A stretch of DNA of 64,000 nt from Limanda limanda. Its lineage: Eukaryota; Chordata; Actinopteri; Pleuronectiformes; Pleuronectidae. The position numbers and the translations under genes were made by a program. The stretch lies in assembly GCF_963576545.1 (NCBI RefSeq), contig NC_083655.1, positions 16,313,204 to 16,377,203 of the forward strand, written 5' to 3'. The notes beneath the pieces are model-generated. The model made no database searches. It was not told the DNA's origin and saw nothing but the letters and a program-made list of their open reading frames with translations. Shown here in pieces: positions 13,831 through 27,569 of the stretch. Each line of letters starts with the position of its first letter. The stretch's first letter is position 1.

Positions 13831-14732
13831 AGCAGAGCCACCGAGGCAGATTTTTAAGTGCTGATCTATTCAAAGTGCAAGGAACCAGGAAATAAGGTGG
13901 AGGTGTCCCTATAGGTCTGCAGGATATTATAGTGCTATGTCAGGGGGAGAGCTGGGCATGATGAAGAGACATCATTTAAGTATCATCAGGGTTAGTCAAT
14001 TAGTCTTTAATATTTTATTACAGCATAAAGGGCTCTGTCAGAGATCCAACATTTCTTATGTTGACATTAAAATAATGACCGGAGTGTTTCTGACGTTAGA
14101 ACTTCTCTCATCAAATAAGACTGAACAGCTACTTGGATTTAGAAATATAAATTCAAAACATTAAAGGTAAATATTTTATTTGTGGCAACAAAAGTGAGCA
14201 AATCTTGGTAAATTAGAAATGTCTGCGATTCATTTGAATGATGATGTTCTGTTAATGTGAGTTTTTAATCTGTGGAACCATTTCCACACATAAACAAAGT
14301 AAGAGCTAAATATATGTTCGGGTGATTAGTTTCTCGATTCATGTGATTGGACAATGTTGAGAGTGAGGAAACCAAGAAACCAAAACTGCTTTCAGAGTAA
14401 AACAAATACATACAACAGGAAATCCAGTCCAACAACTTATGACAAAACAAATATTGTTTTTTGCTAAGTTATACCTAATTCTATCCCTATTCTTAGTTAA
14501 CCCATAACCCTAACCCCATCCAACAAAAAATTAGTTGATTGAATAAGTAATTTTAAACTCAAAAAGACTTTGCTGCTGGTTTTCTCTGGTTCTATATTTC
14601 AACTTAAATTGAGCTGAGTTCTGAATGTCAACCAAAGAACATTGTTCCTGGGGAAAGAAAAAGCAAGACAGTCACTATAAAATATCGTAGAGATTATTAT
14701 ATATTGTACATGTGTCTTTTACTTGGCGGAAT
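13831..14732. other. AT-rich intergenic stretch
   Basis: Nothing recognised. Confidence 0.5.
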
Positions 14733-15010
14733 GGGCGGCTGTGGCTGAGGGGTAGAGTGGTCGTCCTCCAACCTGAAGGTCGGCGGTTCGATCCCCAGTC
14801 TGAACCATCTGCATGCCGAAGTGTCCTTGGGCAAGATGCTGAACCCTCAATAGCCCCCCATAGAATAACAAAGTGCTGCAAGTAGATGCACTGTATGAAT
14901 GTGTGTGTGAATGGGTGAATGTGAAACTGTACTGTAAAGCACTTTGAGTGGTCTTCATCAGACTAGAAAAGTGCTATATAAATACAAATCCATTTACCAT
15001 TTACCATTTA
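14733..15010 (+). mobile_element. tRNA-derived SINE, nearly full length
   Basis: Pol III A box TGGCTGAGGGG at 14742-14752 and B box GGTTCGATCCC at 14785-14795. The body AAGTGTCCTTGGGCAAGAT and the tail GTGCTATATAAATACA end in CATTTAC repeats. This is a very common SINE type of acanthomorph fish. Its tRNA-like head is not a functional tRNA gene. Confidence 0.88.
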
Positions 15011-15237
15011 CTTCTCTCTCAAAGATGTGTATTTTTCAGAGAGGATTTAAGTATCTTTCAGCTCTGTTCTGGTTTCATGACCCTCACATTTTGTTCTGGT
15101 TCAGTCTCTCCGCTTTCAGTGTTCTCAGATGCAGAAAGTGAGCATTTGCAGTTACAAGGTTTTCAAATGTGCACCACCAAATGGTCGGCTAAAAATATTA
15201 AATAAAGTAGCATCTAGTTGCTGAAATCAGCAGAGCA

Positions 15238-15452
15238 TTGATAGCTATAATGTCATACATTTGGCCCAAAAAACTGGAAAGATGCGACATGTTAAGGCGC
15301 TATCAATTTGACAGAAACCATCCTTGAGAAAAATGTATTTTCACTTATTGTCCAATCCACTTACATCGGTAGCCTGTACTGCAGCCAGCCACCAGGTGGC
15401 GATCGGGATGCTTTGGCTTCACTTTGAGAGCCAACTTTATACACAGTCTATG
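15238..15452 (-). repeat. Dispersed repeat, copy 1 (CTGGCTGCAGTA family)
   Basis: Read on the minus strand it has the same order as the copy at 28338: CATAGACTGTGTATAAAG, CACCTGGTGGCTGGCTGCAG, then GGATGGTTTCTGTCAAATTG. Family unassigned. Confidence 0.7.
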
Positions 15453-15569
15453 TGATGACACAACAAATAGCCACTAAAGCTGCAAAGGAAGAAACAGCTC
15501 AAAATTAAACTAAAACTTAAAGTTGATAATGTGTCAGTGTTGCGTTAACAGCTTGTTTCTGTTGCCCCC

Positions 15570-17080
15570 AAGTGGCCAGGAAATCATTGCAGGTTTTGAT
15601 GGCCTGGAAGACGTTCAGGGACACGGAGATGGACATAGTGACCGAAGCAGCTGACCCTGCCTGCCTCAGAGACTCTGTTGAGGATCGGTCCGGGCCGATC
15701 CCTCTCCTTTACGGCCCACTGAAGCCCTGGCAGGTGTGCTGTTAAGTAGCTCTCAGCGATTGTTAGTCGGGCCCTAACTTCTCCCTGGTGCTGAGCTATT
15801 GATTTTGCATTAGATAAACATGAATCTTGTAAATAAGAGGTGAGCCCGGATCCATTGACCCTCACAATTGTGTTCTGAGAGAGAGTGGGGGGGTGAGCGA
15901 GAGAGAGGGGGAGAGAGCTTTAAATATCGGGCGACACAATGAGCGGAGCTTCATTTGAGGCGTAATTATCTTTCCCACTCGAGTGCAGTGAGGGGACAAA
16001 TGGGAGCGCCAGAGGTGACATAGAGTCTCTACTGGTGGACTACAAAGGTCAAACCTCCCAACTGAAAGACTAGTGAGGGAAAAAATAAAGAACGATGGCG
16101 CCTAACAAACACTATTTGGGCTAAAGATGAGAAGATGGCTGCCATTGCGGTGTAGTTTAGAGCTGCTTATCTACCTGATAGGCCTTTACAGTTCAAGGCG
16201 CAGGAATTAGCATTGCATATGAAGATTTTCAATGCATGACAGAACAGCTTTGTTCACTGTTCACTGTTTGCTATCGTCTATAAGCAGAGAATAGGGATAG
16301 AGAACAGGCCTTGTGGGGTTTGAGGTATAAATTATAAATCAATGTTTTTCAGGGACGGGACTCAACAGAATGTCAATACAAGCTGGTAGAAAAAGTTACG
16401 GCCCTGATCTGATCCAGTAATTTAAATCTACTGTATGTGATGCGGACATAAAACAACAGCCCGGTGCTATGACTCTCGGCTTACTACCACAGATTTTCAT
16501 CAGAGCTTTAATGACACCAATAATGTTCTGAACACTGCCCGGGTAGAAATTAATTTCAGAGAAGGAGGAAGAAAAAAGAGAAGTGGCTGACGCGGCTTGA
16601 TCCATCTGCTGTAGCGGCTTTCTTCTGTAGTGAGGAATTTATGAAAAAGTCCCTAACAAGTCTGATTTATGTTTATAGGCTTCTAAACAGACAGGTAGTC
16701 AGTGGAGCTCGGGGAGCGCTAAACAGAAGTACATAAAAACAGTGGAGAAGGGATTGGATCAGCTCAGCTGAAACGCATTTGTCCTGGGGGGAAAGAGCCT
16801 CTTCGGCAGCAGAAAAGAACAGCGGCGGGCACAGACAGTATATCTGGGAAATGGAATCCTTTGACCGTTTATTAATCAATAAACACATTGGGTTGCATCA
16901 AGGCGTGACGCATTTCAGACCGCACTTTAATGTCACTGATTAATTCTACCAGGGGTCCTTTGGAGCCGCGGAGGGCTGACAGCTAACAAAGTGTGTGCAC
17001 GTCGGCGCGGCTGAATCTGATGTAGTAAATACCTCAGCGCTGTAAAGAACAAGCATCAGAGAGGAGAGAGAGAGCATCAC
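15570..17080. other. Candidate conserved noncoding element block
   Basis: Unique sequence in at least two parts (15570-16010 and 16160-17080), with CATTAGATAAACATGAATC and CAGCGATTGTTAGTCGGG motifs, many CpGs and no repeats apart from GA-rich runs at 15876-15915. Confidence 0.33.
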
Positions 17081-17608
17081 ATCATCAGCGTATGTAGACC
17101 ATATTTCTCATTATAAAAATACTGCTGTAATTTGAATTCAAGCCGCACAGAGACAGCACGAGACAAACGTACTGGTTCAGTGTTTCTTTCCTGGCTTGGT
17201 TTTTTACAGACGCGCATGCAGCACAGAATAAATTCCCATACATGTTGTCTGTGCGTGCTGACATCCAAAGCCCCTCTATCTCCAGAATCTTTCGGTCGAG
17301 GCATGTAAGTTGGAGGCTGGATGAGATTGAAAGTGAAAGCCTTCCAGTTCTATTTAACCCTGTCCCTCTGATTCAATATGAAGCCTGCCTGTGTGCAGAT
17401 GATAACTGAGAGCAAAAGGTTGACATCAATAGGACTGACTGACTGTCTCTGCCCGTGTGTGTGTTTCTGTGTGTGTCTGTGTGTGTGTTACCAGTCTGTC
17501 CACATGCATGTTGGAGAGTGTGGTGCATGCCTGGGATTACACCCGAGAGCCAGAGTAGACAACTGCATGGCTTTGTGTGTGTATGCAGGACATACACTGT
17601 CTGTATAT

Positions 17609-17610
<2 letters not shown>

Positions 17611-17707
<97 letters not shown>

Positions 17708-17724
17708 TGTGTGTGTTTGTGTGT
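17611..17724 (+). repeat. (GT)n microsatellite
   Basis: About 94 nt of pure GT repeat, then a short imperfect tail. Confidence 0.97.
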
Positions 17725-17769
17725 CACAGTGAGACAGACTGCTGGCAGAGAGCCCGTCTGTCAGTGAGT

Positions 17770-17990
17770 GATTAGTGGAACCTGCTACACTAATAATCCT
17801 GCTGTAATAGTTTTCTCAGGAGATGGTCTATTTGATTATTGGAATTCATTGGGGTCTTTAATTACATGCGCCAGGCTTTTCCAGGCTAATTTGTACCTCC
17901 GTCCCGTTTAGCATTTCAAAGTGGCAAATCATTCTCAGCACCTTATTAAACATCTCCAGGTCCTGACGCAAATATTCTCTGAGGCCTCAA
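17770..17990. other. Candidate conserved noncoding element
   Basis: Compact unique block with CTAATAATCCTGCTGTAATA, CTTTAATTACATGCGCCAG and CCTTATTAAACATCTCC; typical CNE texture. Confidence 0.35.
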
Positions 17991-18639
17991 ACACGTCAAT
18001 ACAAGACAAGACGCCACAGCAGAGTAGAATACAAATGTAACAACCAGGTATCACTATAAAAAACCATGAAGACAATATTTCTGTAAGTTTTCTGAAATGA
18101 TATGTTGGAAAATGAATATTAAATATTACCTTATTAAACATGGCCTCATTTGAATACGTTTCTGAAATTTGAACACTGGGTAAAGCCAGTTTTTTTTAAT
18201 CAGTTTTAAGGGGTATTTACAAAGGAGATTTTGGAGATTCATCTTCATCAATCCACAAATCAGAGGATAATTTCAATGGCCTTAAAAAAATCAATTCTCA
18301 CATTTTGTTATTCGTTATTAAATGTAAATCAGACTGTAAATTTTGGATGAAGAAACTTTTCTCTAGAAAAACTTTAATGTGGTTGCACGTGGACATTTAA
18401 GTAACATTATCAGGTTTATTAATAAATAACCATAATAAACAATATTTTTAATCCTACACAAACGGGCAAATGCACAAATGGGTCAAACATACTGCATATA
18501 TTTTTTTGCAAAATATATATCAGCGTGTCATAGGCCACATATTCCTAATGCAGACATGTCTTGCTCCTTTGCTTTATTTGTTCAAATTAAAATATAGTTT
18601 GGCCTTGGCCCACACTAACACCAGGAAGCAGGTGATGTC
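17991..18639. other. AT-rich intergenic stretch
   Basis: Nothing recognised. Confidence 0.5.
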
Positions 18640-19150
18640 ACACGGTCGAGTTCATGCTAATTAATGTGTTATTATTAATTTCTTCAGCAAAATTGCTCTT
18701 GTTGCCAGAAAAAACTGAACTGAACTTCCAGTGGCATGAAAATCGTATAACATTCATCTCCAAGGGACTTATTGAATTTTCATGTTCTCCCTATGAGCTC
18801 CATTTATATAACTTAAATCAAAGCTGTGTGACACCCCGAGGAATCAAACAGTGCTACACTGGCTTATCGTCCTCATCTGCTCTTGAAATTTTTATAAAAG
18901 TCTGCAGTTGTTTCTTCATTTTCTCTTCCTTCTGGTTTCCAATCACAAAAAGCCTCCGAGGCATACTTTTGTTATGTTTTTCCTTTCTTCCTGTTTCTCA
19001 GACTTTTCCTCTAATTGTTGAACCGCTGCTATTACAGTTACAATTACTCCTTTTCCTCCCTCCTGGCCGCAGATGCCGCAGTGATTCCTCCGCCTGCCTC
19101 TGCTGATAAGGTGTGGGAGCCTATCTGATGCTGCTTGCTGAGGAAGCACG
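18640..19150. other. Candidate conserved noncoding element
   Basis: Unique block beginning CATGCTAATTAATGTGTTAT, followed by a long non-repetitive stretch. The 150-codon ORF at 18654-19106 has no recognisable domain and opens in an AT-rich stretch, so it is treated as chance. Confidence 0.3.
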
Positions 19151-19624
19151 ATTAGATCTGAGCTATAAAGTCACTTCAGTCTTTTCAGAAATAGCCACGA
19201 GGCAAAAAGTTCTCAACACAGAAAAAATGTAATCTGCAGGACAAAACGGTCAAACAATCATCTGTACATTGTTGAGTGCTCCATGATCTCGGAAATACGC
19301 TGATAGTTTTCAAGCAATGTAACTTTTGTCACATGAAAAGGATCAGTTATTCAGTTCATTACCAGTTCATTATTGAAAACTATATAACAATGGAAACAAG
19401 CCTACATGATTTACACAGATCAGTCTAGGTGAACTCTTGTGGCAAGAGGTAAAAGTATATTATTAGTATTTTTTGTTGTAGCAGACAAATCCAAATATGT
19501 ATATTTTTTCTTCTCATATTATTAAGTTGTTTAAACACTGCAGGTACAGATCTGATCGGATTAAATAGACTGTATTTATTTAGTTCATATCCCTGTGTGT
19601 TATTGTTCAGTGCTTTAGGATCGA

Positions 19625-19803
19625 GTCACATTCACCCATTTACACACCCACATTCCTAAAGTGCTTTTGTATGGTGTTCTTGTTCTATCCCACAACTGTC
19701 AGGGTCAGTATAGCCCATGACACTAAGGTGGACTGGAGGAGGCGGGGATCGAACCCCCGACCTTCTGGTTATTGGACGACCCTCTCTCCTAAGCCACAGG
19801 TAC
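19625..19803 (-). mobile_element. tRNA-derived SINE, 3'-truncated, minus strand
   Basis: The minus strand carries an A box TGGCTTAGGAG (19786-19796) and a B box GGTTCGATCCC (19745-19755), with the same head order as the SINE at 14733. The body is divergent and the CATTTAC tail is missing. Confidence 0.8.
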
Positions 19804-22785
19804 CCAGGGCTTGGGCTGCATCCATATAGCTCCATATCCTGAGTATTCAGACTGAAATTCATCCACTACTTAGTGGCCTTAGAGATTCATATGGGCTGTG
19901 ACATTGTCCATATTCATGTTCACTATTTTCTGCTTCACTGCCTTTAAAAAAACAAAAAACAGTTGTGACTCCAGACTTGACATGAATGACGGTTTTACAA
20001 ATGGAGAAACATCTCTGTATACTTCTCACTGCAGCGTAATGATTTCATTTCCATTATACTGGAAGAAGTGAATGAGTGATACAGGGAGGTGTTTCAGACA
20101 CACTTCAACAAATTAATGCTTATTTATGCTCAACGTAGATACGAATATGGACAGACTCTTTTGTCCATTTCCATTTTTGTCCATCGTCTGTAACTTATGG
20201 TTGAATAAGGCAAAACAGCAGTGTAATGAATAGTTCAAGCATGACAATCTAAACTTCGACAGTGAACCTTTTGAGGGGAGACTTTAGGAGTTGGTAAGAA
20301 ACCAGGCATCTATATGAGGTAACTTAGTAATTTATTAAAAGGCACATTGTGACAACCTCCTAAACCATATTTGTTGTTGTCAGAGATTCTCGACTCGACT
20401 ACATGGTCCACCTCACGCTATCACATTCACACCTATGCTCCACTCAGAGCCTCCAATTATTCCAACCACTAATCACTGGAAAAAGGAAAAACTTTAGCAG
20501 CCCAGGCCTTCACTCTCACTGTGACCATGAGTTTCAGCTTGTGTTTGTGCGAGTGGACACAATGGTGGTCTATCTTGTGGCCGTGGGGGTGTAGCAGCCA
20601 GACTTTGACTTCTGGTTCAAGGTTAATGCCTGTTGGCTCACCTCTGGACACACACGGCTGTGATTGATGCATGCTCCGTCGCTATGCCCGAGGGATTAAC
20701 ACTACCCGAATAACAGCGGCGTTTACATCCAGTGACCTCTCGCATCACCTTCCCACTCCGGCATGGATTACTGTCACAAACACAGCCATTCCTGTTTCTT
20801 CTCTAACTTTTGTTTTGCGACCAGAATACAAATTTTAAGGGAGATTGACGGAGAACTTTGCCTACAGAAATAGAGTGAACTTGAGAGGACTGTTTTAAAG
20901 ACAACATCTTCCAGAAGAGCCAACTTTAGACTCCCATTGGTATGACATGAGCAGACAGCTGGTGTTCACGTTTCATGATGAAATCACACCGACGCTGGCT
21001 GATCTGTAAAAAGAAATCCTATCTTCCAGAACGAGTCATGTGATTCCGCCTTTCTGTCACATTACACTCCGTTTAAAAAAAGTAAACTGGGCCCTTGGGT
21101 GATGGACACGCTGCGTGTGTACTGCACCACATGTGGGTCGATCACAGGCCATCTGGTGAGGCCCGGCAACAGCTCTGCCTGAGGCGAACTGTGCAAGCAA
21201 GCCATTTATAAGTGTCGCAGGTGGTCCCCCGCGTCTTCAAACACTGTAATGAGTAATGAGAGTTGGTCCGCTGAGGACCTGTCTTCCAGCAGGGGCTGCC
21301 AATGCAAGGACACAGAACTCACCAGCAGGTAGAAGTTTGATGATAAAATATATGGGAGTATGACCAGCAGGCTATGCATTAATGGATGCGGCGACCTTCA
21401 TTATGTGTTTTTTTTTAAATGCATGTCCCTATAGTCGTTTCCTCATGTTACCAGCGATGAAAATCTTATATAAGTAATAATCTGAGGCATTTTTCACATA
21501 AATCAGTTTTCTCCCCCCAACTTTGCAACTTTCTTTGGTGAATAATGACCTTTCTGATGACCTAGACTTTTTTTCTGACAAATAACTCGTGACAAATGTG
21601 TTTTCCCTCCAACATGCCCTCACAACACGCTTACATATGCAACCATTTCACACTTGCAACTTGTCTCTATAATGTCTAAGTTAACTCATTTAAACGAATA
21701 AAAAACTGGTCGGGGGGGGGTCCTATGTCTGTTATGTTAGGGACATACAAAATATTTTGAAGAATTGTCCACACAAAAAAAAGCTATGTAAATTTCAGCG
21801 TATATTCTGATCTCAGATATTTTGCTCTGCACAGGTTTGGTTGTCTCCATCCCTGCTGAGAGCTAAGATAAATAACTTTTCAACGTAGATATGTTTTTAT
21901 ACTTATTTCACTAAAGCCAAAACATTTGCAGAATGTTGCCATACTCCACAACACATGGTATTCACGTCCTCTCAAATAACACAACTCCAAACAGGTGATT
22001 CCCATCTGAAATGCAGCAGAGCGGCATCAGAACATGAATAAATAATAAAAATCATTATCATACATTAATGACACTGATCTAATAGTTGCATCCAATACAC
22101 AGGCGTCAACTGACAGTTGGAAACACCTGGAATAAGATGTGCTGCTAAGAAAAAAACTGTTGGACCAGCTTGAATAAATTACTTTGGTTGGAAACACAGA
22201 AATCAATTCAAGTAAGTCGGTAAACTACTTTCTTTTTCAGCGGTGTGAGCCCTGTCAACATCATTGATAAGAGAAGGGAACGAGACATGATTTATGTAAA
22301 ACCCCCATCAACAGAATACCCAAAGATAAGAGGGGACGGCTGTTTGACTGACAGCTGACCTCTGGCAAGTTGTTGCAGACGCTTCGCTCTAAAAGGTGGA
22401 GACAGAAAAGTAGAGAAACAGATTTAGCTGATTACCACTACTTCACGGCTACATTCCCACTCTGAGATCTGTTGATAAAACTCCCAACACGCACTGTGCC
22501 CGCACACTGGAGAAAGTTCTGCGGCGTAGATCAGAGAGGAGTGTATAACGGGATCATGGTGTCCTTCCCTCCTCTGCCACAGTCTCCCACTCTTCTATAT
22601 CTGAGGACCTAAAGACTGCTGTCCCCGGCTAATAATTGCTGACACACCAAAGCCAACATAGCCCAGTGAGCCTTTAATAGTTTTCATTTTTCTTCCTTAC
22701 AGGATGGCCTCTAAGGTGCCATCATGAATGATCAGTGCACAGCCACAGCTCCCTGCGCGCTCGCACAGAGACTCACACACGCACA

Positions 22786-22788
<3 letters not shown>
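19804..22788. other. Intergenic region
   Basis: No gene or clear repeat family; a G run at 21713-21720. Short ORFs unsupported. Confidence 0.5.
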
Positions 22789-22831
<43 letters not shown>

Positions 22832-22848
22832 CTCTCTCTCTCTCTCGC
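22789..22848 (+). repeat. Compound (AC)n(TC)n microsatellite
   Basis: About 20 AC units followed directly by about 10 TC units. Confidence 0.96.
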
Positions 22849-24599
22849 TCTGATCCTATAGTCATCCCGGGCCATCCCTCAGCTCTCTGGCCATTACTCC
22901 CTCTGTGTCTTCCTCACCTCTCATCTCCACCCCATACAGACAATTTATATAAAAGATTTTCCTGCCCACACCTTTCATCACAGGTCCCTATTTTCATCAC
23001 AGCTCCTATTTTCATCACAGGCCCCATTTCACAACATTAATACTCTCTCTCCTACCAAAAAGCACCACAACATTAATTCAAGAACTATTTCCGGCGTGTG
23101 ATTTATCAGGGCCCGACTGAGGATTTTGCACAAACATAAAGACAAAATGGAGCGGCTGCTAGATTACACCGACCTAAGCTGCTCAACCTCCTCAGCACCG
23201 GTTGAAAAGTGACCATTATTTCGTCTGAGGGCTTCAAATTGTGACAAGTAATGAATAGAATGAGTCACAGGAAAACTTAAAGAGCCAGCAAGGCTGAAAT
23301 AATCCACATGAGTTGAAATGCCTGTGAGGAATTGTGTGCACTCTTGTGTTCAGGCTTTCTAGTCATTAGTGCGGCAGTATGCATGGGCGGTGACGAAGCA
23401 GACCATAGAGTCTCTGCAGAAGCCGATGTGTCCCACATCACCATTCGGTGCCCGGTGTGGAGGCGACCTGCATCACATCCCAGCAGCTCCACCATCTAAT
23501 GTTGGTTATTTTTACTTTAAATACTCAGCACTCACAAAAACACTTGAAGGTGGGTGTGTCTGATGCTCAGAGGAGGTACGATCGTCATAGCAACAGCAAC
23601 CAACCACGTTTTCCCACTTAGGACACACAACTTAGTCCGCCTTTGTGCCAACGTGCTATGATAGCTGTCCCTGCAATGCTAAATGAAAGTATTTAGGAAA
23701 TAAACACCACAACCAGAACACACACCGGGGTACGCTACTCTCCTCTTGCAGGCTCAGTTCTGAAAAGATGATATGGGAGGTTTCTGTCATACACATTTAA
23801 TATTTATCTTACCATTCCTAAATGTATGTCTCGTTCCATTTTACCTCGGAGCTCAGGATTACTGACTCTAAAGTCTTCAAACAACGGATTGGAGTGAAGT
23901 TAAAATGGCTCCAACACAAGCAATGCGATGTTTGGGCCTTTATTGAAAATGAAGAATTTGTTATTTGAATTTAACACCTTCTTTTCGCTATTGGTCCTTT
24001 CCTTCGTTCCGTTCCTACATGTTTAAAACACCATAGATGCTTTTTTACTTATGTCGACTTATGCACTTCTCGATGTTTCGTAAGTTTCAGCTTAGAGGAT
24101 ATTAAGGCTTAAAGAGGACAGCTTTGCCAGCATGTATGATTGATTGACAGTTGTTTGAGCCTATCAAACCAAACCACAGTTGTTGCCACATCTCAGCTAC
24201 GCTCTAAAATGTGTGTTTTTAGTTTCACGGCTGCCAAGATGGTGACAGGTCACAAGTGTCATCTCCAGGCTTCAAAACATCCCTTCAGAAGATGACATAT
24301 GACACAACAGACACTGAATATACGTATGTTTCTAACTCTTCATTTATTTGTTCTGAAGGCCCTGACTCATCCGGTTACCCGGCATCCCTCAAAGCCGCCA
24401 GGCTCATGTAATCTATGTCCCCCATTAGCTTCACTGTGCTTTGTTTATCTGCTCTGTTGATGTCGTCCCTGATCTCCACCACTCCAAAAAGTTCCGGGTC
24501 GCAGTTTTTAAAGTAAAACAATTACTTGTGACACTGTTACTACAAACCAGACACCTCCGACTGTCAGCTGTGAGAACTCCCTGATTCTGTATGATGACA
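22849..24599. other. Intergenic region
   Basis: No gene. A short degenerate triplication of TTTTCATCACAG-like units at 22972-23025. Confidence 0.5.
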
Positions 24600-25620
24600 A
24601 TTTGCATCTTGTTTGTCATGATTGCTTTGCGTCAATATTCTACCCTCCAACTCTCCCAGAGCAGCGGGGCTGACATATTCTCCCATTAGCCCCGGTTCTG
24701 CTTCTCCTCCCGGGCACTTCCCGATCCCGCACTGCGCTCCGCCCCCCGCCCCCCCTCACATTCCCTCCCGGTTCTGTCTGCTTATGTACTGGGGCTCCAG
24801 CTGTCAAATAACAAGGGAGACTGGGAGACAAAAGCCAATCTTTTATTTTTTTCTCTAACGCTGCATGTTTTCCTGTTTGGTTGTTTGTCGCCAGTAGGTT
24901 TCATGTCTGGCCGGACATAACTGGATGTGGTGTTAAAAAAAGAATTGACACAAATGTTGCTTTTTGGGGACGTTTGGGACAAACTGTGACAGATATCACT
25001 GAGATGAGGTTGGTTTTATGACATATTCTGTTACTCTCATGGTGTCAGCGCTTAAAAATAACCACAATGGCAGCTCATGCGAGCCTCTCTTGTGTGTGTC
25101 CGTGAATATCCGCATCGGAAATTGTGGCCGAGTCGAGAACATGCTCGGTCAGGCGTTGCTGAACTAATGGGACAGGCAGCAATGCACCTACGATAATTGC
25201 TCGGATGAAGTTTTACGTCACTCCACATTCTCCCATCACGGAGAATGCTGGGGCGTTTCATGTCGGAGCGCATACACCTCCATGATTTATCACTCTGCTT
25301 ATAATTTCCTAATTTCCAATCCACTGGGGGACTTAACTGGAAGTAACCATTTTTCCTGAGCACCGACCAGCTTCCTTTTATTTCCGGGCAGGGCTAAATG
25401 GAAAGAATCTTCCAGCCCATTAAGCAGACTTTCCGTGTCGTAAAAGTTTGGTGGCAGAGCCTCTCTCTCCCTCTCCCTCTCTTTCGTTCTCAGCTGCAGC
25501 ATGGAGCAGTCGGTTTGATCTGCAGGCTGCAGGTTAATAGAAATCAGCCTGCTCATCAGCAGTAGTGGATTGAACTTAACCACCCACCTCCCGCCCTGTC
25601 AATTCAGATTTGGAAAAAAA
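24600..25620. other. Candidate conserved noncoding element block
   Basis: Unique CpG-retaining sequence, including a GC-rich core at 24690-24790 and CATGATTTATCACTCTGC near 25280. Overlapping ORFs on both strands without any motif. Confidence 0.3.
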
Positions 25621-27569
25621 CACCAACATTGGCCGCAGTCTCATTTTCCTCTGTCAGGTAATCAGTATTCCACTATAATCCTTTTTCCAGGAGTAAAATT
25701 ACAACGACTTTCCCTGGCACCTGAGCCAGAATGTGGGCTTAGGCTAGGAACAAATATTAATGCTGATTTGCAGATATTACCTCTCTCTCTCTCTGACAAA
25801 AAAAGACAAATGTCCAGATGAAATTTTAGAATAAGATCTAAAATAACTAAAAGGGAAATTCACATGAAGACAAACTACACACGAGAAAACCTGAGGCCTG
25901 CTCAGAGAGGGACATCACCGATGTTCATATTGTTCTTTCTGACATGCTGTTTTCCCCACGACTCATAAACTGGCTAATTTTAACGTCAGTAAAGGTACTT
26001 ATGTGCAAAACTATAAAGTCAAATACCAGCAAGTGTGTTTTCTGCTGTAGAACAGCGGGAATTTCATTAAGCTGGTTTAGTTTGTTGTTTTTTAATGCAT
26101 TGTGCGTCTTTGCCTCGTGGTTTGGATTGTTGGCCTAATAATTGTATCTGCTGTGGCTGTTAAGGGAGTTTGGGGAGTAGAAATCGGTTTAGTAAGAATT
26201 ACTGAAAAAAAATTCTAACTCTCCAATTACAGTTTGTTTCTCCTGGAGTGAGGAGACAATTAGCTTTGCACAACACAAAGACTGGATTGGTGAATTAGCC
26301 CGCCAAAGAAAACCTGCCTGCAACTCGAAATTACATTGGAACATCTCAGTTGTGTGTTTTTTCAAAAGACTAGATATTCCACATTCATTAGTGAGGTTTT
26401 GGACAGTTTCCTTGTTCTTTTAGTCCTGAAAACTAATCCCATCTATACAAATATAAAAGTGGTATTTGTAAAACTATTCCTTTACTCTGACAGCATGTAA
26501 CCGTTCTGTTTTTTTTCCTAACCTCGGATAGCATCTATTATGAGACATGACACAAACTTTTGTTACCGATCCAAACAGACACCGCTGCCTCTGTGCACAG
26601 AGCCAGAAACAAAAAGGTTTCACTTTTGTGTTGCTACAGTACACCTCTCCCGCTTCTTTCAAGACTTTTCAATCACCCTTTGTACCCCCAGCGTTTGACT
26701 GACTTCAGGCGACTTCCCCGAGCACCATTCAAGTTTTCTGAAAAAACCTACAGATGCGAACGTCGCTCATTTGCATGTCCCAGAATCTGATTTAGCAACA
26801 CATAGCCGCGTTGTTGAGGAGTTTAAATATGCCTCGCTCTGTGCAGCCTTTTGTCCCGATAAAGAAACGTCTTATCTGTGTCAAATTAGAGAAGGAAAAA
26901 AATTGGGAAACAGTGTTGGCTGCGGTGAGAGTTTATCTGAGACCCGATGACATTCTGGCTCCAGTCATACTACTACGTTTTTATTTGGAAACGATCTCAG
27001 TCCACATGAGCGTTTTGGCTCTTTATCAGTTTTAATCCCTGTCAACACTTACATGCCTGAAAATTCATGTCAGGTAACCAGTCACATACACTGCGCACAC
27101 GCGCCCCAATGTAAACAGGAATTGCTTGAATAATAGATAGTAAACAGTTGTATCTTTGTAAAAAGGATTTAGCTGCACAACATCTGATAGCAAAGACAAA
27201 AGAGCCAGCAACACTTGAATGATAAATGATTATCCATATTGTGTCTACACCGGTAACCAAGGCTAATGCCGGTTGTTTTCTTCCGGAACGGGGTCATGTG
27301 ATGGGGCCTGAGGAATCAGTGAAGGCTATAGAAGGTCCAATCAGCAAGAGGTTATAGCTCATTGTTCATCCTAAAATGCAAATTTACAAAATAAAACAGG
27401 TCCAGCCACCCTTCCAAACTCTGTTTTGTGTATATGTCTGGTGTATCCGTCGCAGAGTTTAAAATGAAAACACGGATGTAGCCTCAAATTTGTTTCAATG
27501 CGTGATAGTGTGATGCTGGGTTGTTTCTTGTTGCAGAGAAAGCAGGAGTTCAAACCAGAAGAGGATATG
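25621..27569. other. Intergenic region
   Basis: Mostly unique AT-rich sequence with no gene. Parts (25940-26330, 26700-26830) may be weak CNE candidates. Confidence 0.4.

Noticed and set aside
14742..14795. Possible tRNA gene (A and B boxes)
   Set aside because: The boxes belong to a SINE with a characteristic body and tail; no cloverleaf gene is supported.
18654..19106. 150-codon ORF on the + strand
   Set aside because: No recognised domain, poor start context, and low-complexity Phe/Leu/Ser content.
22972..23025. Spaced TTTCATCACAG repeats as a binding-site array
   Set aside because: Only three degenerate units in low-complexity pyrimidine-rich sequence.
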